From Codonopsis lanceolata (lineage: Eukaryota; Streptophyta; Magnoliopsida; Asterales; Campanulaceae): a DNA stretch of 64,000 nt. The DNA is taken from positions 44,269,099 to 44,333,098 of the forward strand of contig CM028378.1 in NCBI GenBank assembly GCA_013146195.2. Reading direction: 5' to 3'. The notes beneath the pieces are model-generated. The model was given only the letters and a program-made list of their open reading frames with translations. It was not told the origin of the DNA and made no database searches. Positions within the stretch are counted from its first letter, which is position 1. Each line of letters opens with the position of its first letter. A program made the position numbers and the translations under genes. Shown here piece by piece: positions 40,646 to 52,405 of the stretch.

Positions 40646-42419
40646 GGTCTAGACCTTGCACCTACTATACTACCATTGAATGCCTCTGCAATATTGTTTT
40701 CAACATTGTCTACCTTTGAATATGTGTCAAAATAGGCCTTGGACCAATGAATAGGATCTGTCCTCACAAGATCTTCACAGCTTGTTTGTCTAAATTCTTT
40801 AAGACTTCAAATTCTGCTTTGAATTTATCTACTGTGCAAGACATAGCAATACTCCAAAAGCATCTCCTATACTCCCCTCCCTTGTATTTCTTCCTCCAAT
40901 TGCTATAGATGTGTCTGGCACACATTCTGTGCTCAACATTAGGCAGCAAGCTTGTAACAACAGGTAGTAATCCCTATCAATCATATAAATAAATGTCATT
41001 AAATCAATTTTAATAAAAACTAATGAGGAAAAAAGGTAATAAGATTATGATATTACCTTTTGTTGATCTGTAATGATAGTCCACCCATCTCCATCTCTCA
41101 TTTCGAGGTCTTCAATCAAATTCTGAAGAAACCAGGTCCAGTTGTCCTTGTTTTCCACCTGAACTACAGCCCAAGCCACATGATACATCTGATTATTTGC
41201 ATCTTTCGCAACTGCAGATAACAATTCTCCCTTCTGTATTCCTTTCAAGAATGCTCCATCAATTCCCAACATGGGCCTACAAGTCTCCATAAATGATGTC
41301 TTCACTTGATCAAAACAGACATACATTCTCCTAAAGAACAAACCTTTGGATGGGATAGGGTTGACATGCTCAATGATCACAGTACTACCAGGATTTCTAT
41401 TCTCTAACTCATCTTTATAACTCCATACTTTTGCATAATGTTCATACATTGATCCATCAAGTTCTTACAATGCTTTCTTCCTTGCTCTGCTACACATGCA
41501 GTCACTCAATTCCACCCCAAATTGTTTCAAAACATCAGCCTTCATATCAGTCAACTTATAAGGTGGTTTCTTCTAAATGTTTCAAAGAATTCCTTAGCCA
41601 AAAATGATGTTGTGATTTGCATGTTCTTAAGTGCCATCCACAATCATGCTTGAGGATTAAATGCGTAATTTGCGGAACTTCTTTTTGGTTCAATCCAGCC
41701 CAAACTCTCCATGGGCATACAGTTGAGTTCATGCACACTCCAAACATCCTCATCTTCTCATTCCTAATCCATTTAATATCCTTTTTTCATCCAATCCATA
41801 CTTAACAACTGCAGCCTTAAAAATTTATTTTGTTTCAAACTGAAGTCCAAGTTTTAATTGCACTACTTCCATGTCTGTGTTTGGATTGAAAACTGGAAAT
41901 TTAAGACCTTGCTTCTTCCTCAAAGTTAATTGTTCTCCCTGAAATATTTTGTCATCTACCTTATCCTCTTCATCACTAGAATCATAATCACTATCAGAAG
42001 AAGTCAACCCACCATCATCATTTCTACTCTGAGTCTGTGGTTGTCCCCTAGTAGGTGTAGGCTCAACTGGATCACCTTCTTGGGGTAAACTAACAGGATC
42101 AATCCCTTTCTGTTTTTTGTTTCTTCTATTATTGTTCACAGCAACCCTAATTTCTACAAGTTATTCATCACTTACATGGAAATCATCATCACTTAAACAT
42201 GTTTCTACATTGATCCCCACATCTTCTACCTCATATGGATATTCAAAAGCAATATCATCTTGAGCCATATCAGCCTCAGCACCTGTTTGTTCATTACTGT
42301 TTTCATGCCTAACATTATTCTGTTCAGTATTCTCATGTTCATTATTCTCAACCTGACTCTTTTCAGCCTCATATTGAGCCATCACAACCTCAACCTCATC
42401 CTCATCCCAGTAAAAATCA

Positions 42420-42670
42420 TCTTCAGCTTGACCCATATCAGTTTGACCCACCCTTACCCTTTTCAGACTCATCTTGACCCATATCCTTACTCTTTTCAGA
42501 CCCATATTGACCCATATCAGATTGACCCTTACCCTTTTCAGACTCATCTTAACCCATATCCTTACTCTTTTCAGACCCATCTTGACCCATATCAGATTGA
42601 CCCTTACCCTTTTCAGACTCATCTTGACCCATATCAGTCTGACCCTTACTCTTTTCAAACTCATCTTCAC
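42420..42670 (-). repeat. Coding minisatellite in the transposase acidic region
   Basis: The units encode DMGQDESEKGKGQS and DMGQDGSEKSK alternately on the minus strand, about four to five times. One unit has CAA changed to TAA, which ends the frame near 42549. Confidence 0.8.
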
Positions 42671-43224
42671 CCATATTACCCTCACCCATATAAGCCTCAC
42701 CCTTTTCAGGCTCATTGTAAACATGACTCTTGTCAAGGTCACCATCATCCATCTCATCCTCACCCTTATTCAACAATTCATGTTCTTCTGTATCTAAATC
42801 TACAATTACTGGTTCATCAGACTCACGTACAAGCACTGGTACATCAATACCATGCTCAACATACAAATACACAAACCCTACATTCCTACATTCATTTACC
42901 ATTCTTAACACTCCCTCATTAGTATCTATTGAGTACAATCCATTTTCAATAGTTTGTGCAGGCAACCTATACCATACTTGCTTCGCATTTCCATACTTTA
43001 AATATGATTTAACATACTTTTCAACTTTGAAGTAATTTAGAGTATCCATACAAACTTCAGGAATAAAATCAACATTTCCTCCTTCATACTTCCATTTGTT
43101 ATTAACCTTACGAAAAGCCCCACCATGATGTAAAAATATTCCAATTTCCTTTTCCATTCTGCATATAATAAGAAATGACACACTATCACTATTAGTGTCT
43201 ATGCAAATCACTATTTTAAAGCCC

Positions 43225-43275
43225 CACTATATGATATTAAAGCCCCACAATATGATAGTAAAGCCCCACACTTCA
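43225..43275. repeat. Short tandem repeat of ~23 bp, three copies
   Basis: TAAAGCCCCACWATATGATA occurs three times in the region just upstream of the MULE 1 transposase start; the last copy is incomplete. Confidence 0.7.
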
Positions 43276-43413
43276 AAAGCCACATATAAGTAAAGCCTAA
43301 TTTTTTAAGGTTTTGGGACCACCACTGAATATAAAAGACAAAAAGGCAAAACCAAGGCAAAACCCTACCATTAACAATCAATTACACCAATATGGACCAT
43401 ATAAAGTACTGAT

Positions 43414-44640
43414 GTTGATACTTATTGTATTTAGATTTATATATGCTCATACATTACACTAGTTTTGTACTTCAGTGGCTAATTGGGTTGCGTATCGATT
43501 AGCGTGGCAACTGTGTATAGAACTTTGCCAAGTATAGTTTTTATAGGACTTCACAGGTTCAACGGAAGACCTCTTCAAGGCTTCACCGGAAGACCTGCTC
43601 AAAGCTTACAACGGCAGACCTTGTGTAAACATGGTCAACCATGACATGTCCAGTCAAACAATTCTTTTTGAATCAATTTAAATTTATCCTTATCAGTTTG
43701 AATTTAATTGAGACATTCTCGACATCTCGACCAAAGCAGCTTTAAAGCGGAAGACTTTCGCGATCGAATAGTGAAAGCGAGAAAGCGCATCACCTACTAT
43801 CTGCAACAACTCTCACAGATCTGACATCCAGATTGCCCAACTTCCAGAAGATCTTAGTACTCATTCCCTGCTCAATATCTGTGAAGACAAAATTCTTGAT
43901 TGACAGCCTCATGCATTTAATGCATTCAACCTAATAGAGCTGTTAAGTCTTCGTCTTCTCTAACGGATCTCGAGAATGCCCATGCTATAAATGCTGCCAT
44001 TAAAGACTGAAAAAATACACTTGATGAATTGCTCTGAAAATCTACCACAACTCAAAGTCTTAATACTCAGTGCATTCAAGAGATCCTAAACAGATCAAGA
44101 AGTCCTCGTCAACAACAAGAAGCCGTGCATCAACATTTACTTTTGTACTTCTTGTTGTTTTCATTCAAAACTATTCTTCTGCACTAATTAAATATCATGT
44201 TTACTCAAATATTTAATTCCTTAACCCCAAACACAAGTCAATATTTTGTACACGATCCATTGGGAATATTCTTTGTAATAGATCTAGTGGAAAACATAGT
44301 GCACTATTTAAATCCAAGGTTGACTGTCTTGGTGGTGGACGTATGTGAACCATCCCAAAAATACTTGTGTTGATTCCTTCATTGCTTGTCTACCTATTGA
44401 ACTGCTTATTGCTTTATTTATCTTCATCCTTTACAGCAAGCTTAAGTAACCTGTTAAGGTCTACCAGTAGTCATTATCGGCAAACTTGAACTAACTTCTT
44501 TGAAAGACTTCCGCTATTTCTATCTTTTCAATAGATTGTAAGTACTTTTCAAAGAACCTACTTAAAAGTTTTTAAGTGTATAATAAGCTATTCAACCCCC
44601 CCCCCTTTCTAGCTTATTATTGTGCCCGTTGGGACCCACA
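43414..44640 (+). repeat. Probable copia 5' LTR
   Basis: The segment begins TGTTGATACTTATTG and ends ...GGGACCCACA just before the primer-binding site. A TATA-like GCTATAAATGCTGCC is near 43983. A C-run (44588-44597) lies near its end. No second copy is available, so limits are approximate. Confidence 0.5.
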
Positions 44641-44642
44641 AT

Positions 44643-44655
44643 TGGTATCAGAGCC
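44643..44655 (+). promoter_or_regulatory. Copia primer-binding site
   Basis: TGGTATCAGAGCC is the standard complement to the initiator tRNA-Met 3' end used by plant copia elements. It follows the LTR end directly. Confidence 0.85.
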
Positions 44656-44709
44656 TTACTCTTTGAAAACTAGTTTTTTCGAGATTAAACTCTTGAGAGA
44701 TTCGATCCA

Positions 44710-46285
44710 ATGGCCCAAACACACTACATGCTGCCTACATCTAATGCGAACCACGTCCCAATATTGGACGAAGGCCATTTCGATGTATGGAAGGATAAGG
44801 TAATGCGTTATATGAACTCAATTGACAACAGATTATGGAAGTGTGTTATTGCAGGACAACATGTACCAATGAAGGCCAACCTTCTAGCCTCCATAGTTGG
44901 GAATCCTGCAGAAGTTCCCAAAGAATAATCATAATGGACAGAGGACGACAGAAAACTGGTAGAGCTTGATAGTAAAGCAATCAATATCATTACTAGCTCT
45001 CTAGACACAAGCACATACCAGCAAGTGATCCGATGTACTACTGCAAAAGAGATGTGGGAAGCTCTTGTGGAATACTTGGAAGGAGACCAAGACACAAGAG
45101 ATAACAGAAAATACACATACATCCAGCAGTTTGACTCCTTAAAAAAGGATCCAAAGAAAATCTTGAGATAAGCATACGATCGCTTCAGTGAGGTAATTAA
45201 TAGATGCTTTTCTCTTGGTAAAACCTATGACAAAAAGGAAATGAACATGATATTTCTAGGCTCTCTAGGTAGCCTATGGCATGTTAAGACCACTGCTATG
45301 AAAGAATCCAAAAACTTAAACGAGATGACTCTCCGTAGTCTCTACGCAAGTTTAAAGGTTTATGAGCTCGAAGTAAATCAAGCTCTAGAGCAGACAAGCC
45401 GAATTCGTGTCCTTGCCAGCCATGGTCCTGGAAGAAACCACTGTTGAAAACAAACCTTCCACTTCCTCCAGTGAAAACGATTTTCTCTCAGATGAAAAAT
45501 TTGCCATTTTTGTAAAACGTTTTCAAAAATTTGCAAAATATGGAAGGAAGAACACACACCAACAACCTTTCAGAAAAAGCGTGAAAGCTCATCTAAAGAA
45601 GAGCTTGTGTTACAACCAGAAAACCTGGTCATTTTGCCTCCAAATGTCCAAAGCCAAAATGTGAAGCATACCGAAGACCTACTTATAAAAAATTTCAAAA
45701 ACAAAAGGGTATGTTGGCTGAAGACATAGAGGACAAACAGGTTGCTACATGGTTTGAGACTGATTCAAAAGAAGAAGAGGATGATTGTGAGCAAGCTAAC
45801 ATATGCTTAATAGCTCATGACTCAGGTCCTACCTATGACTCAAAATGAAGTCGAAATCTCACCCAGCCTCGATAAAAGTGAGATCAACAAGGAGAACTTC
45901 AAGAAAGAAGAACTTCTCAAGGATAATCAAGATATGCTTGAAGAGTTCAACTCCTTTAGAGTAGCCTATGTAAAACTTGCCAAGAACCGGTGGAAAACTT
46001 ATCGAGAAATCTCGATGGCAATGAGATTCAAACTCTCAATAGTCAACAAGAAAGTATCAAACTCAAAGGAGAAAACAAATTCCTTTTTGACAAAATTGAA
46101 TGTCTAACTGAGCACATCAAAGGACTTGATCTAGAGAAAATTGCCTTGCAAAAGACAATTGACTCCTGGAACAGCTCCAAGGATACCTTTGAAGAAATCA
46201 TTTCAAGCCAAAAATCATGTAAAGATAACTGCATAGATACTGATGAGCCCAAGATGACATTCCCATCCGTCAGAGAAAGGTGAAT
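44710..46285 (+). pseudogene. Copia gag with zinc knuckle remnant, broken
   Basis: The frame starts MAQTHYMLPTSNANHVP and runs through the gag fold (FDVWKDKVMRYMNSID, then IITSSLDTSTYQQV, CTTAKEMWEALVEYLEGDQD, KTYDKKEMNMIFLGSL). A knuckle remnant near 45610-45665 and an acidic segment (WFETDSKEEEDDCEQAN) follow. A coiled-coil-like stretch (ECLTEHIKGLDLEKIALQ) lies near 46105. In-frame stops (for example 44926 and about 45169) and frameshifts are frequent. Gag would form the particle. Confidence 0.75.
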
Positions 46286-46899
46286 CCTCCGAGACCGCTA
46301 ATAATATCTCTTTCTCTAAATAGACGTTCGTAAACAAGGGGAAACAAGGCCTTGGTTATTCAAGTGTTCCTTATGTCTACCCCAAAGCTCAGAAAGGAAA
46401 AGCCAATATTACTGCTTCAAATGAGAAACCCGAGAGTAACGAGAGAAACTAAAGTCCGCCAAGAACAACTCGCTAAGGCAAAGATCGCCGGCGGTAGACA
46501 TACTAAATCTCTACCGGGTGACTATCAAGTTTGTCTATGAAACAGCAAGGCACTGTAATCGTTGAAAGTAAACTTAAAGGTATTCTACCGAATCCTTCTA
46601 AAGGGTAATCAATGCATAAGCCAAAGCTAAGTCCGTGGTAACCTACCTAGAAGATTCAAAAGAAACCAATTAAGTCTACCGTCAACAAGCAAGTCGAACC
46701 AAGATTGAATGTTAAGAAAAATGATAATCATAATCACTCTTCAGCTAAAGCCACTAACAGTTCTCTATGGAATTTCCATTTATGTCACTCTTGCAATTGA
46801 CTAGGCCATCTGGCCCCATAATGCCTACTAAGGTTCACTCCAAGATATGAGAGACCTAGTTCTCTCTGTTGTTAGTGTGTATGGGTTCCAAAAGGTTGC

Positions 46900-48230
46900 T
46901 AATCCTTAGACCCAAAAGAAAATAAAGGGGACCTTGTTGCTTTAAATCTTTTCAAGAATGCTTCATGGCTATAGATTCAGAAAAACAAAGACATCCGGTA
47001 CTGACAAGGGTCGCCAAGACACATGACAGAAACGTAAGTCTACTACGATATAGTCAAGCCAAAGGACCCACTTTTTTTCTGAGACAATGCAAGAGGAAAA
47101 CAATTGGATATGGCTCAATCACTAGAGGAAGTCTCTCCATCAACAAAGTCTCTAGTGAGTGGCTTAAAGCACAATCTTCCGAGCATATCCCAATTCTACG
47201 CGACAAAGGATTAATATGCCAATTCAACTCCAACCGCTGCCTCATCAAAGATCGTGAATCCTCGCCTACACATCGACCGGCAATAGACAAGGAAACGCCT
47301 ATGTCGTGGACTTAAATCTTCTAGGGAGATTCTCAAGCCTTTGCCTAGTTGCTAACAACGCTCGCAGGACAACAATTGGCTATGGCACAAGCTGCCTCAC
47401 CACCTTAACTTCAAGCACCTCTCCAAGCTCTCCAAAAATGGGCTTGTCAAAGGTCTACCTACTTGTCCGCCGATCATGACGGTTGTAAAGCTTGCCAACT
47501 AGGAAAACTTTCCAAGTCTTCCTTCAAAAGAAAGTCTGTTTGTCAACAAACGTACTCTTCAACTTCTGATATGGATCTCTTTGGACCAATCACTACAGCA
47601 AGATTTTCGAGACAAGTATACACTTGTAGTAGTTGACCACTACTCTAGGTTCACCCGATTGAAACAATGACTTCAAAAGATGAGACATATGATCTAGTCA
47701 CCGCTTTTTTCGACGACTTCAAACTCAAAAGCTTGAAGACATTAGTGATATAAGATCCACAATGGCAATCAATTCAAGAACAACTGTTTAGAAAGATACC
47801 GTGATGACCACGGATCGGCCACAACTTCTCACGGAACTCCTCAACAAAATGGTGTAGCTGAACTTAAGAACGTAACACCGATTGAAGCAAGAAGAACAAT
47901 GTTAGCGAAGCAAACTTCCAAAGTACTTCAAGGTAAGCCGTCAACTCTACATGTTTTACCCAATGCATCTCCTGTAAACAAGTTTCATAACAAAACTCCA
48001 TATGAAATATGGAGAGGAAGAGCCCCAAACATAGGATTTCTAAAATCTTCTACCAGAATGTTTTATTCTTCATAATGGAAAAGAATATAGAGGAAAATTT
48101 GATGCAAAATCACGAAGGAATTTTTCTGGGTATTCCAAACATTCAAAAGCATTTCGCATTTTCAAGAAAACTCATTTAAAAATTTTAGAATCTGCAGCAT
48201 GTTTCTTTTGATGAATATGACTTGTTAGAG
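46900..48230 (+). pseudogene. Copia protease-to-integrase remnant
   Basis: Decayed pieces read HLNFKHLSKLSKNGLVKGLP (GAG-pre-integrase region, about 47400-47460), KYTLVVVDHYSRFT (47615), HGTPQQNGVAELKN (47830) and NKTPYEIWRGRAPN (47990). Frameshifts are so frequent that no piece is longer than about 60 codons. Confidence 0.7.
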
Positions 48231-48559
48231 CCTAGAAAGCTCTCGAATGTTGCTAATGATTCTCGAGAATGATGAGACAGTACAAATACAAGATCTACTT
48301 CCACTCCTTCGTAATCCCGCAATCCACCCTTCCAGCATCGCTAATCCTTCACCAAGCAGACTTCAACTCGCCGATACCAACTCCAACTCTTCTGTTGAAC
48401 CAGAACCCATCTCTTCGCTCTTACCCCAAACACCTTGCGATCACTCATCCTTCTTGTTCACCGTAAAATGAAGGTTTCTCAAGATCCTATCTCTTCTAAA
48501 CTGATTTTGTGAATCTCCTTCTCAACCTACTCTGTAATTCTTAAGTGAAGAACCCACCA

Positions 48560-48985
48560 GTAAGTGATCATCCTCCAACCATTATTGAAACAAGAGATCA
48601 TCATATTTCAAATCATTGGTGATCTCAACACAGAGTTCGCACGAGGAATAAAGTTCGAGAAAACTATGTTTGCATATGCATTCGTGATTCAACTCGAGCC
48701 AAAGAAGATTGATGAAGTACAAGATCATAACCGATTGAAGCTATGCAAGAAGAGTCAACCTTTTGAAAGATGCAAAGTGGAGTAGTTCAAAGGCCGATCG
48801 ATCATCCAGCTTATCTGCACTAAAATGGTTTACGTAAACAAAAGAGATGAAGATGGAAATGTCATTGCAAAAAGGACCAGTTGCTCAAGGCTATCGACAG
48901 GTTGAAGGGATTGACTTCGATGAAACATTTGCTCCTCTGCTTAGATTTGGAGGCAATCGACTTTTCTAGCCTATGCCTAGTCTAT
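48560..48985 (+). pseudogene. Start of copia reverse transcriptase, ends in the gap
   Basis: Segments such as IQLEPKKIDEVQDHNRLKL, VYVNKRDEDGNVIAK and VEGIDFDETFAPLLR match the N-terminal part of copia RTs. The YxDD box would lie beyond the gap. Frameshifts are present. Confidence 0.75.
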
Positions 48986-49085
48986 NNNNNNNNNNNNNNN
49001 NNNNNNNNNNNNNNNNNNNNNNNNNNNNNNNNNNNNNNNNNNNNNNNNNNNNNNNNNNNNNNNNNNNNNNNNNNNNNNNNNNNNN
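48986..49085. other. Assembly gap (100 N)
   Basis: Exactly 100 Ns, a conventional placeholder for a gap of unknown size. Frames drawn across it are artefacts. Confidence 0.99.
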
Positions 49086-50940
49086 GACAAACTCTCGTCG
49101 ACACTTATCGCACTCGGTCAAGCTTCGAGCGGGCCCCGCTTCTCTTACTCCAAGGAAATCCTCGATAGCCTTACGAGCAGCCTCTTCATACTCGTCTAAA
49201 ATTCGCGGTGAGGAGAGGGACTTGACCCCGTTTGAAAGGCGCGGGAAATTCCACCCATATCTACCCTAGCGGGGACCTTCGTCCCAATGGCCAGGTTTCA
49301 GGAGGCTTGGCAACGGGTTAATTCCCGGTTATGGTGTTTGCGATGAAGGCGCTTCATCGACTTGGTCACATAAAATAGGTCGAAAGAGGAGAGGTCGGCT
49401 CAAATCAGGATCGAACACTGATAGCGAAAGAGATCAAATATCGATGAGGTTCGGCGAGATCGAGGGACAGGCTTCCTCTAGAAGGTACGCACAAGAGTGG
49501 ATCGAGGGGCGGGCGGCTTGGGCATCAGGAATGAAATATAAAAACCTACCATCAGTCCTCGCCTCGGCTCATCCAGGACCTTTCGATTATCGGGCGGAGA
49601 TCCAGGAAAATCTTCCACTATTTGAAATGATAATTCAAAACTCAGTCAGAAGGATAGATATTGTTCCTCCATTCTCTCGAGTTTAAATCGAGCAGGGCAT
49701 CATCGACTTCATCGACTTCACCCGAAACCCAGCGGTGGCAAATCTCTCCTTTTTCCTGCCCGAGGCCTTGTCGCCTCAACTATACCCTTGGTGATCGCCT
49801 CTCGGTAATATTGGTTAAAGAGGTAGGGTAGTGATACTCGAGCATAGGAACATTGGTGCCCAGTAGGATATCCTCGTGACAAATTCTTGGTCGGAAGAGT
49901 AGGTAAATCTTCCTGTAGCCACAGTTAACCCGATAACGTCAGCTCGGCTTGGTAAAATTAGCGACCAAGCGCCCGTTTGTCTGCAGTACACTCTTTTTAA
50001 TCGTAGGGGATCGAGCATCACTTGGTTCGGGGCTAACGTGCTTGGTTCTCATATTTTACATGATAGGCGGTGGAAGAGTGGGCGACGAAGAAAGAATGTT
50101 CGCTCGGGGCAAAAAGCGAGAAAGGGAATCTGAGGGCTCATAAAAATCTAACCCTAGATTCCTAGCAGTTAGAGGCGAGTAAAAGAAAGGAGAGTACACC
50201 TTTGGAGAAAGTTGAGGGCAGAGCAGAAATGAGCGGGGCTGGGTGGAATTCGAAACCAAGGAAGGATTCGGTTAATGCAGGAGCTGCAAGATAACGGAAA
50301 AAAGCTGCAAAAACCGGAAATTGATCAAAACAAAGTCAAAACTTGAGAAATTTGTATCAAGCGAAAGAGGTGAGAAATGGCGAACACAGACACTAGGATT
50401 TTAGAAGCGAAAAGAGCGGTAGCAAGTGTCGAAAATGAGAGGAGAAATAGAAGGTTGTTTCGCTGTTTGGAAGTGTAGAAATGGAAGAGTTTAGAAGAAG
50501 AGAGAGAAAAGCTTAGGAAAATCGTGATTTTATGTAAACCCGACTTGCTCGGGTCGACCCGACCAAAAACAGCGGATCTTTACCAAACCAACCTCGATCG
50601 ACACGTGGCGGGCACTATGCTCAAAAATCCGCAAGCCAAGCGGCGTTTTGATCACGAGCACGCCGTCGCATTTCGGGAAAGGACATGACAAATGATTACC
50701 TACGACCCTCGATTCACCGTGCATTTAATGCATACGGCGGATCAATTTCGAAAAATTCCACTAATTACTCAACTATCCTCGGCGATAGTATCGGCTATAA
50801 GTCTTGGTCAACCAAGCGGACAAATCGAGGCTAGCGACCATGCAACTTGACGAAGGCAGGGACTCCAAGCGAAGATTAGAAAGCGAACAAATCGGCGTGA
50901 TATCGAATGACTTTCAAGCTAAGGATGAATCCTCGCTTTG
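49086..50940. other. GC-richer retroelement sequence without recognisable protein
   Basis: The composition differs from the surroundings, with many CG dinucleotides. Short frames (for example 49444-49686) have no recognisable motif. It probably belongs to the retroelement whose 3' LTR follows. Confidence 0.4.
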
Positions 50941-50956
50941 GAAACTCGGGGGCTAT

Positions 50957-51770
50957 TGATGGGACCCGACACAGGTCCCCCGTGGACCGACCACGTGGAT
51001 TCAGCTAGACGATCTGGTCCCACCAAGGCCGAAGGCCATTCCCGATCGATCATCATCGACAATCAGCACGACCAACCGACGAAATAGGCGACCATAATTA
51101 GCCAGAGCATGACGGCAACCATGAATCGATGCGGACCATATGGTCGAGGATCACTATCTTTCGTGGCGGTTTCTGCAGGATAAAGGCGGAGTTTAGCAGC
51201 ACATACATAGCATCCAGTGCCTTCCCCACAAGAGCGAGCAAGCCATGCAAGCCGCCATACCTTATCGGCTTAGCAGCCTGATCCTCACTGCATACGCAAC
51301 CGGTTAACCACTCGGGAGCTGCCCGACAAGCCGAGCCGGGGAACAAATCCCAGGTTGGGACCTCGTACCAATCATGATCCCAAATCTAGGCTATAAAAGC
51401 CTTTCCCTTCAAGAAAGGTAAGATAACTTAAGATTACAAACTTATTATCTGGCGGTGATAGACAATACACACAAAGAGATTACTCTCATGCTGACAGGAA
51501 GTTAAGGGGCGCCTAGCTCAGGCATACCATATACTACCTTGTTCTTGACTCTCACACAGAGGGGTAACTTGAGACCCAAACACCAACGGTAGTCTTACTT
51601 TCGGTACTCACCAACAAAGATCATCAACCCAAGCGGATATCCTCAAATAAATCGGTACCTCGGTGCCATTACAAACGTGACCACAGGCGGAACCGTCGGC
51701 TCAGTCCATTCGTGATGCCTCGATCACCCGTCTTCGTGGCGTGATCGGGAGGCTGCGGGTGAAAATTTCA
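50957..51770 (+). mobile_element. 3' LTR of a retroelement (gypsy-like), ~814 bp
   Basis: A purine-rich AAACTCGGGGGCTAT directly precedes TGATGGGACCCGACACAGG at 50957. The segment ends ...GAAAATTTCA at 51770, so it has TG...CA ends. A TATA-like GGCTATAAAAGCC at 51391 and downstream R/U5-like sequence fit an LTR. The partner 5' LTR is not in the window. Gypsy assignment is tentative because no pol is visible. Confidence 0.6.
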
Positions 51771-51870
51771 TACTCTTAGTATCTAATTTTGACAAAAAAA
51801 ATGTTAAGGGACTAATACTGAGAATAACCTAAAGTTAAGGGACCAATGGTGCGATGAACCCTTTTATCAT
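51771..51870 (-). mobile_element. Solo MULE-like terminal repeat fragment
   Basis: Read on the minus strand, the stretch GGGTTCATCGCACCATTGGT then CCCTTAACTTTAGG resembles the outer part of plant MULE terminal repeats. No partner end was found. Confidence 0.35.
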
Positions 51871-52405
51871 TTATACTTCTCAATCAAAATGTAACCTTAT
51901 TTTATTTACGCAAAAAAAATGAAAGCAAGAAATTGTTTCAAAGTGTTTAGTTTTTGTATTTCACAAAAAAAAAAAAAAAAGGAAGACAAAGTTAAATGTT
52001 ATTTCAGTAACATTTATACATGATGAATACTCTTGGTATTTGTATCCGTTATACCATTACAAATGACTGAATGAGCATTAGGACATGATGATTAATAAAA
52101 TTATATACTCCACGAGACAATTTTAAAATAAAACACTCATTTAAAATCAGGCAGTGGTTTAGAAAGGGACGTGTGGCATTGTCAAGAAAAGTTGTGGCAA
52201 TGGAGGCGTTGGTGACTGGTGAGTGGTGACTTTACGGGACATGGAAAATTAATGGGTGTGGGATGCACTGCTCACCACTCACTACTCACTGCTCATAAAT
52301 TCAAGGCCCAATGTCTTCCCCTTTTAATGTTTGACACTTTTTTCTTGTAAATAAAGTCCTATGTTGACTTTTTTCAATTAATTTAATTAAAAAATATTTA
52401 TTCTT
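51871..52405. other. Intergenic, nothing recognised
   Basis: AT-rich, with short repeats of CTCACCACTCAC type near 52270-52300. Confidence 0.4.

Larger units (their letters stand above)
39723..43157 (-). pseudogene. MULE transposase with SWIM finger (MULE 1), multiply broken
   Basis: The start at 43157 gives MEKEIGIFLHHGGAFRKV and a PB1-like N-terminal region seen in plant MULE proteins. A repetitive acidic stretch (42660-42420) and a serine/aspartate-rich stretch follow. The catalytic domain shows MLGIDGAFLKG, ANNQMYHVAWAVV and WTIITDQQK (41449-41045), with the two DDE aspartates visible. NVEHRMCARHIYSNW follows near 40930. The SWIM finger CHCRKWDLSGIPCTHAMAAI is near 40370, and a C-terminal knuckle remnant and basic tail end at 39723. 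A TAA near 42550, frameshifts, several stops at 41800-41580 and an (AT)n tract at 40578 prevent a full product. Confidence 0.82.
37438..43260. mobile_element. Mutator-type element 1: GRF-finger gene plus convergent transposase
   Basis: The left end from about 37438 (TGGCAAAACACACAAATGGG, then GGCCACCCTACTTTC) is of the kind seen at MULE termini. Inside are a plus-strand GRF zinc-finger gene (37937-38651) and a minus-strand MULE transposase (43157-39723), with tandem repeats between them. A matching right terminal repeat was not found before the copia element near 43.4 kb, so the element is probably truncated on that side. Confidence 0.6.
43414..48985 (+). mobile_element. Decayed Ty1/copia retrotransposon, cut by an assembly gap
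   Basis: In order: a probable 5' LTR (43414-44640), a tRNA-Met primer-binding site, gag, a zinc knuckle, protease/integrase remnants and the start of RT, then 100 Ns. The integrase-before-RT order identifies Ty1/copia. All coding parts carry stops and frameshifts. The 3' LTR is not seen. Confidence 0.75.

Noticed and set aside
42161..42922. Long histidine/proline- or valine/arginine-rich frames on both strands
   Set aside because: They are by-products of the coding minisatellite read in other frames or on the other strand.
48881..49269. Frames spanning the N run
   Set aside because: They cross an assembly gap and are artefacts.
51098..51346. 82-codon minus frame inside the LTR
   Set aside because: It lies wholly in LTR sequence and shows no family signature.
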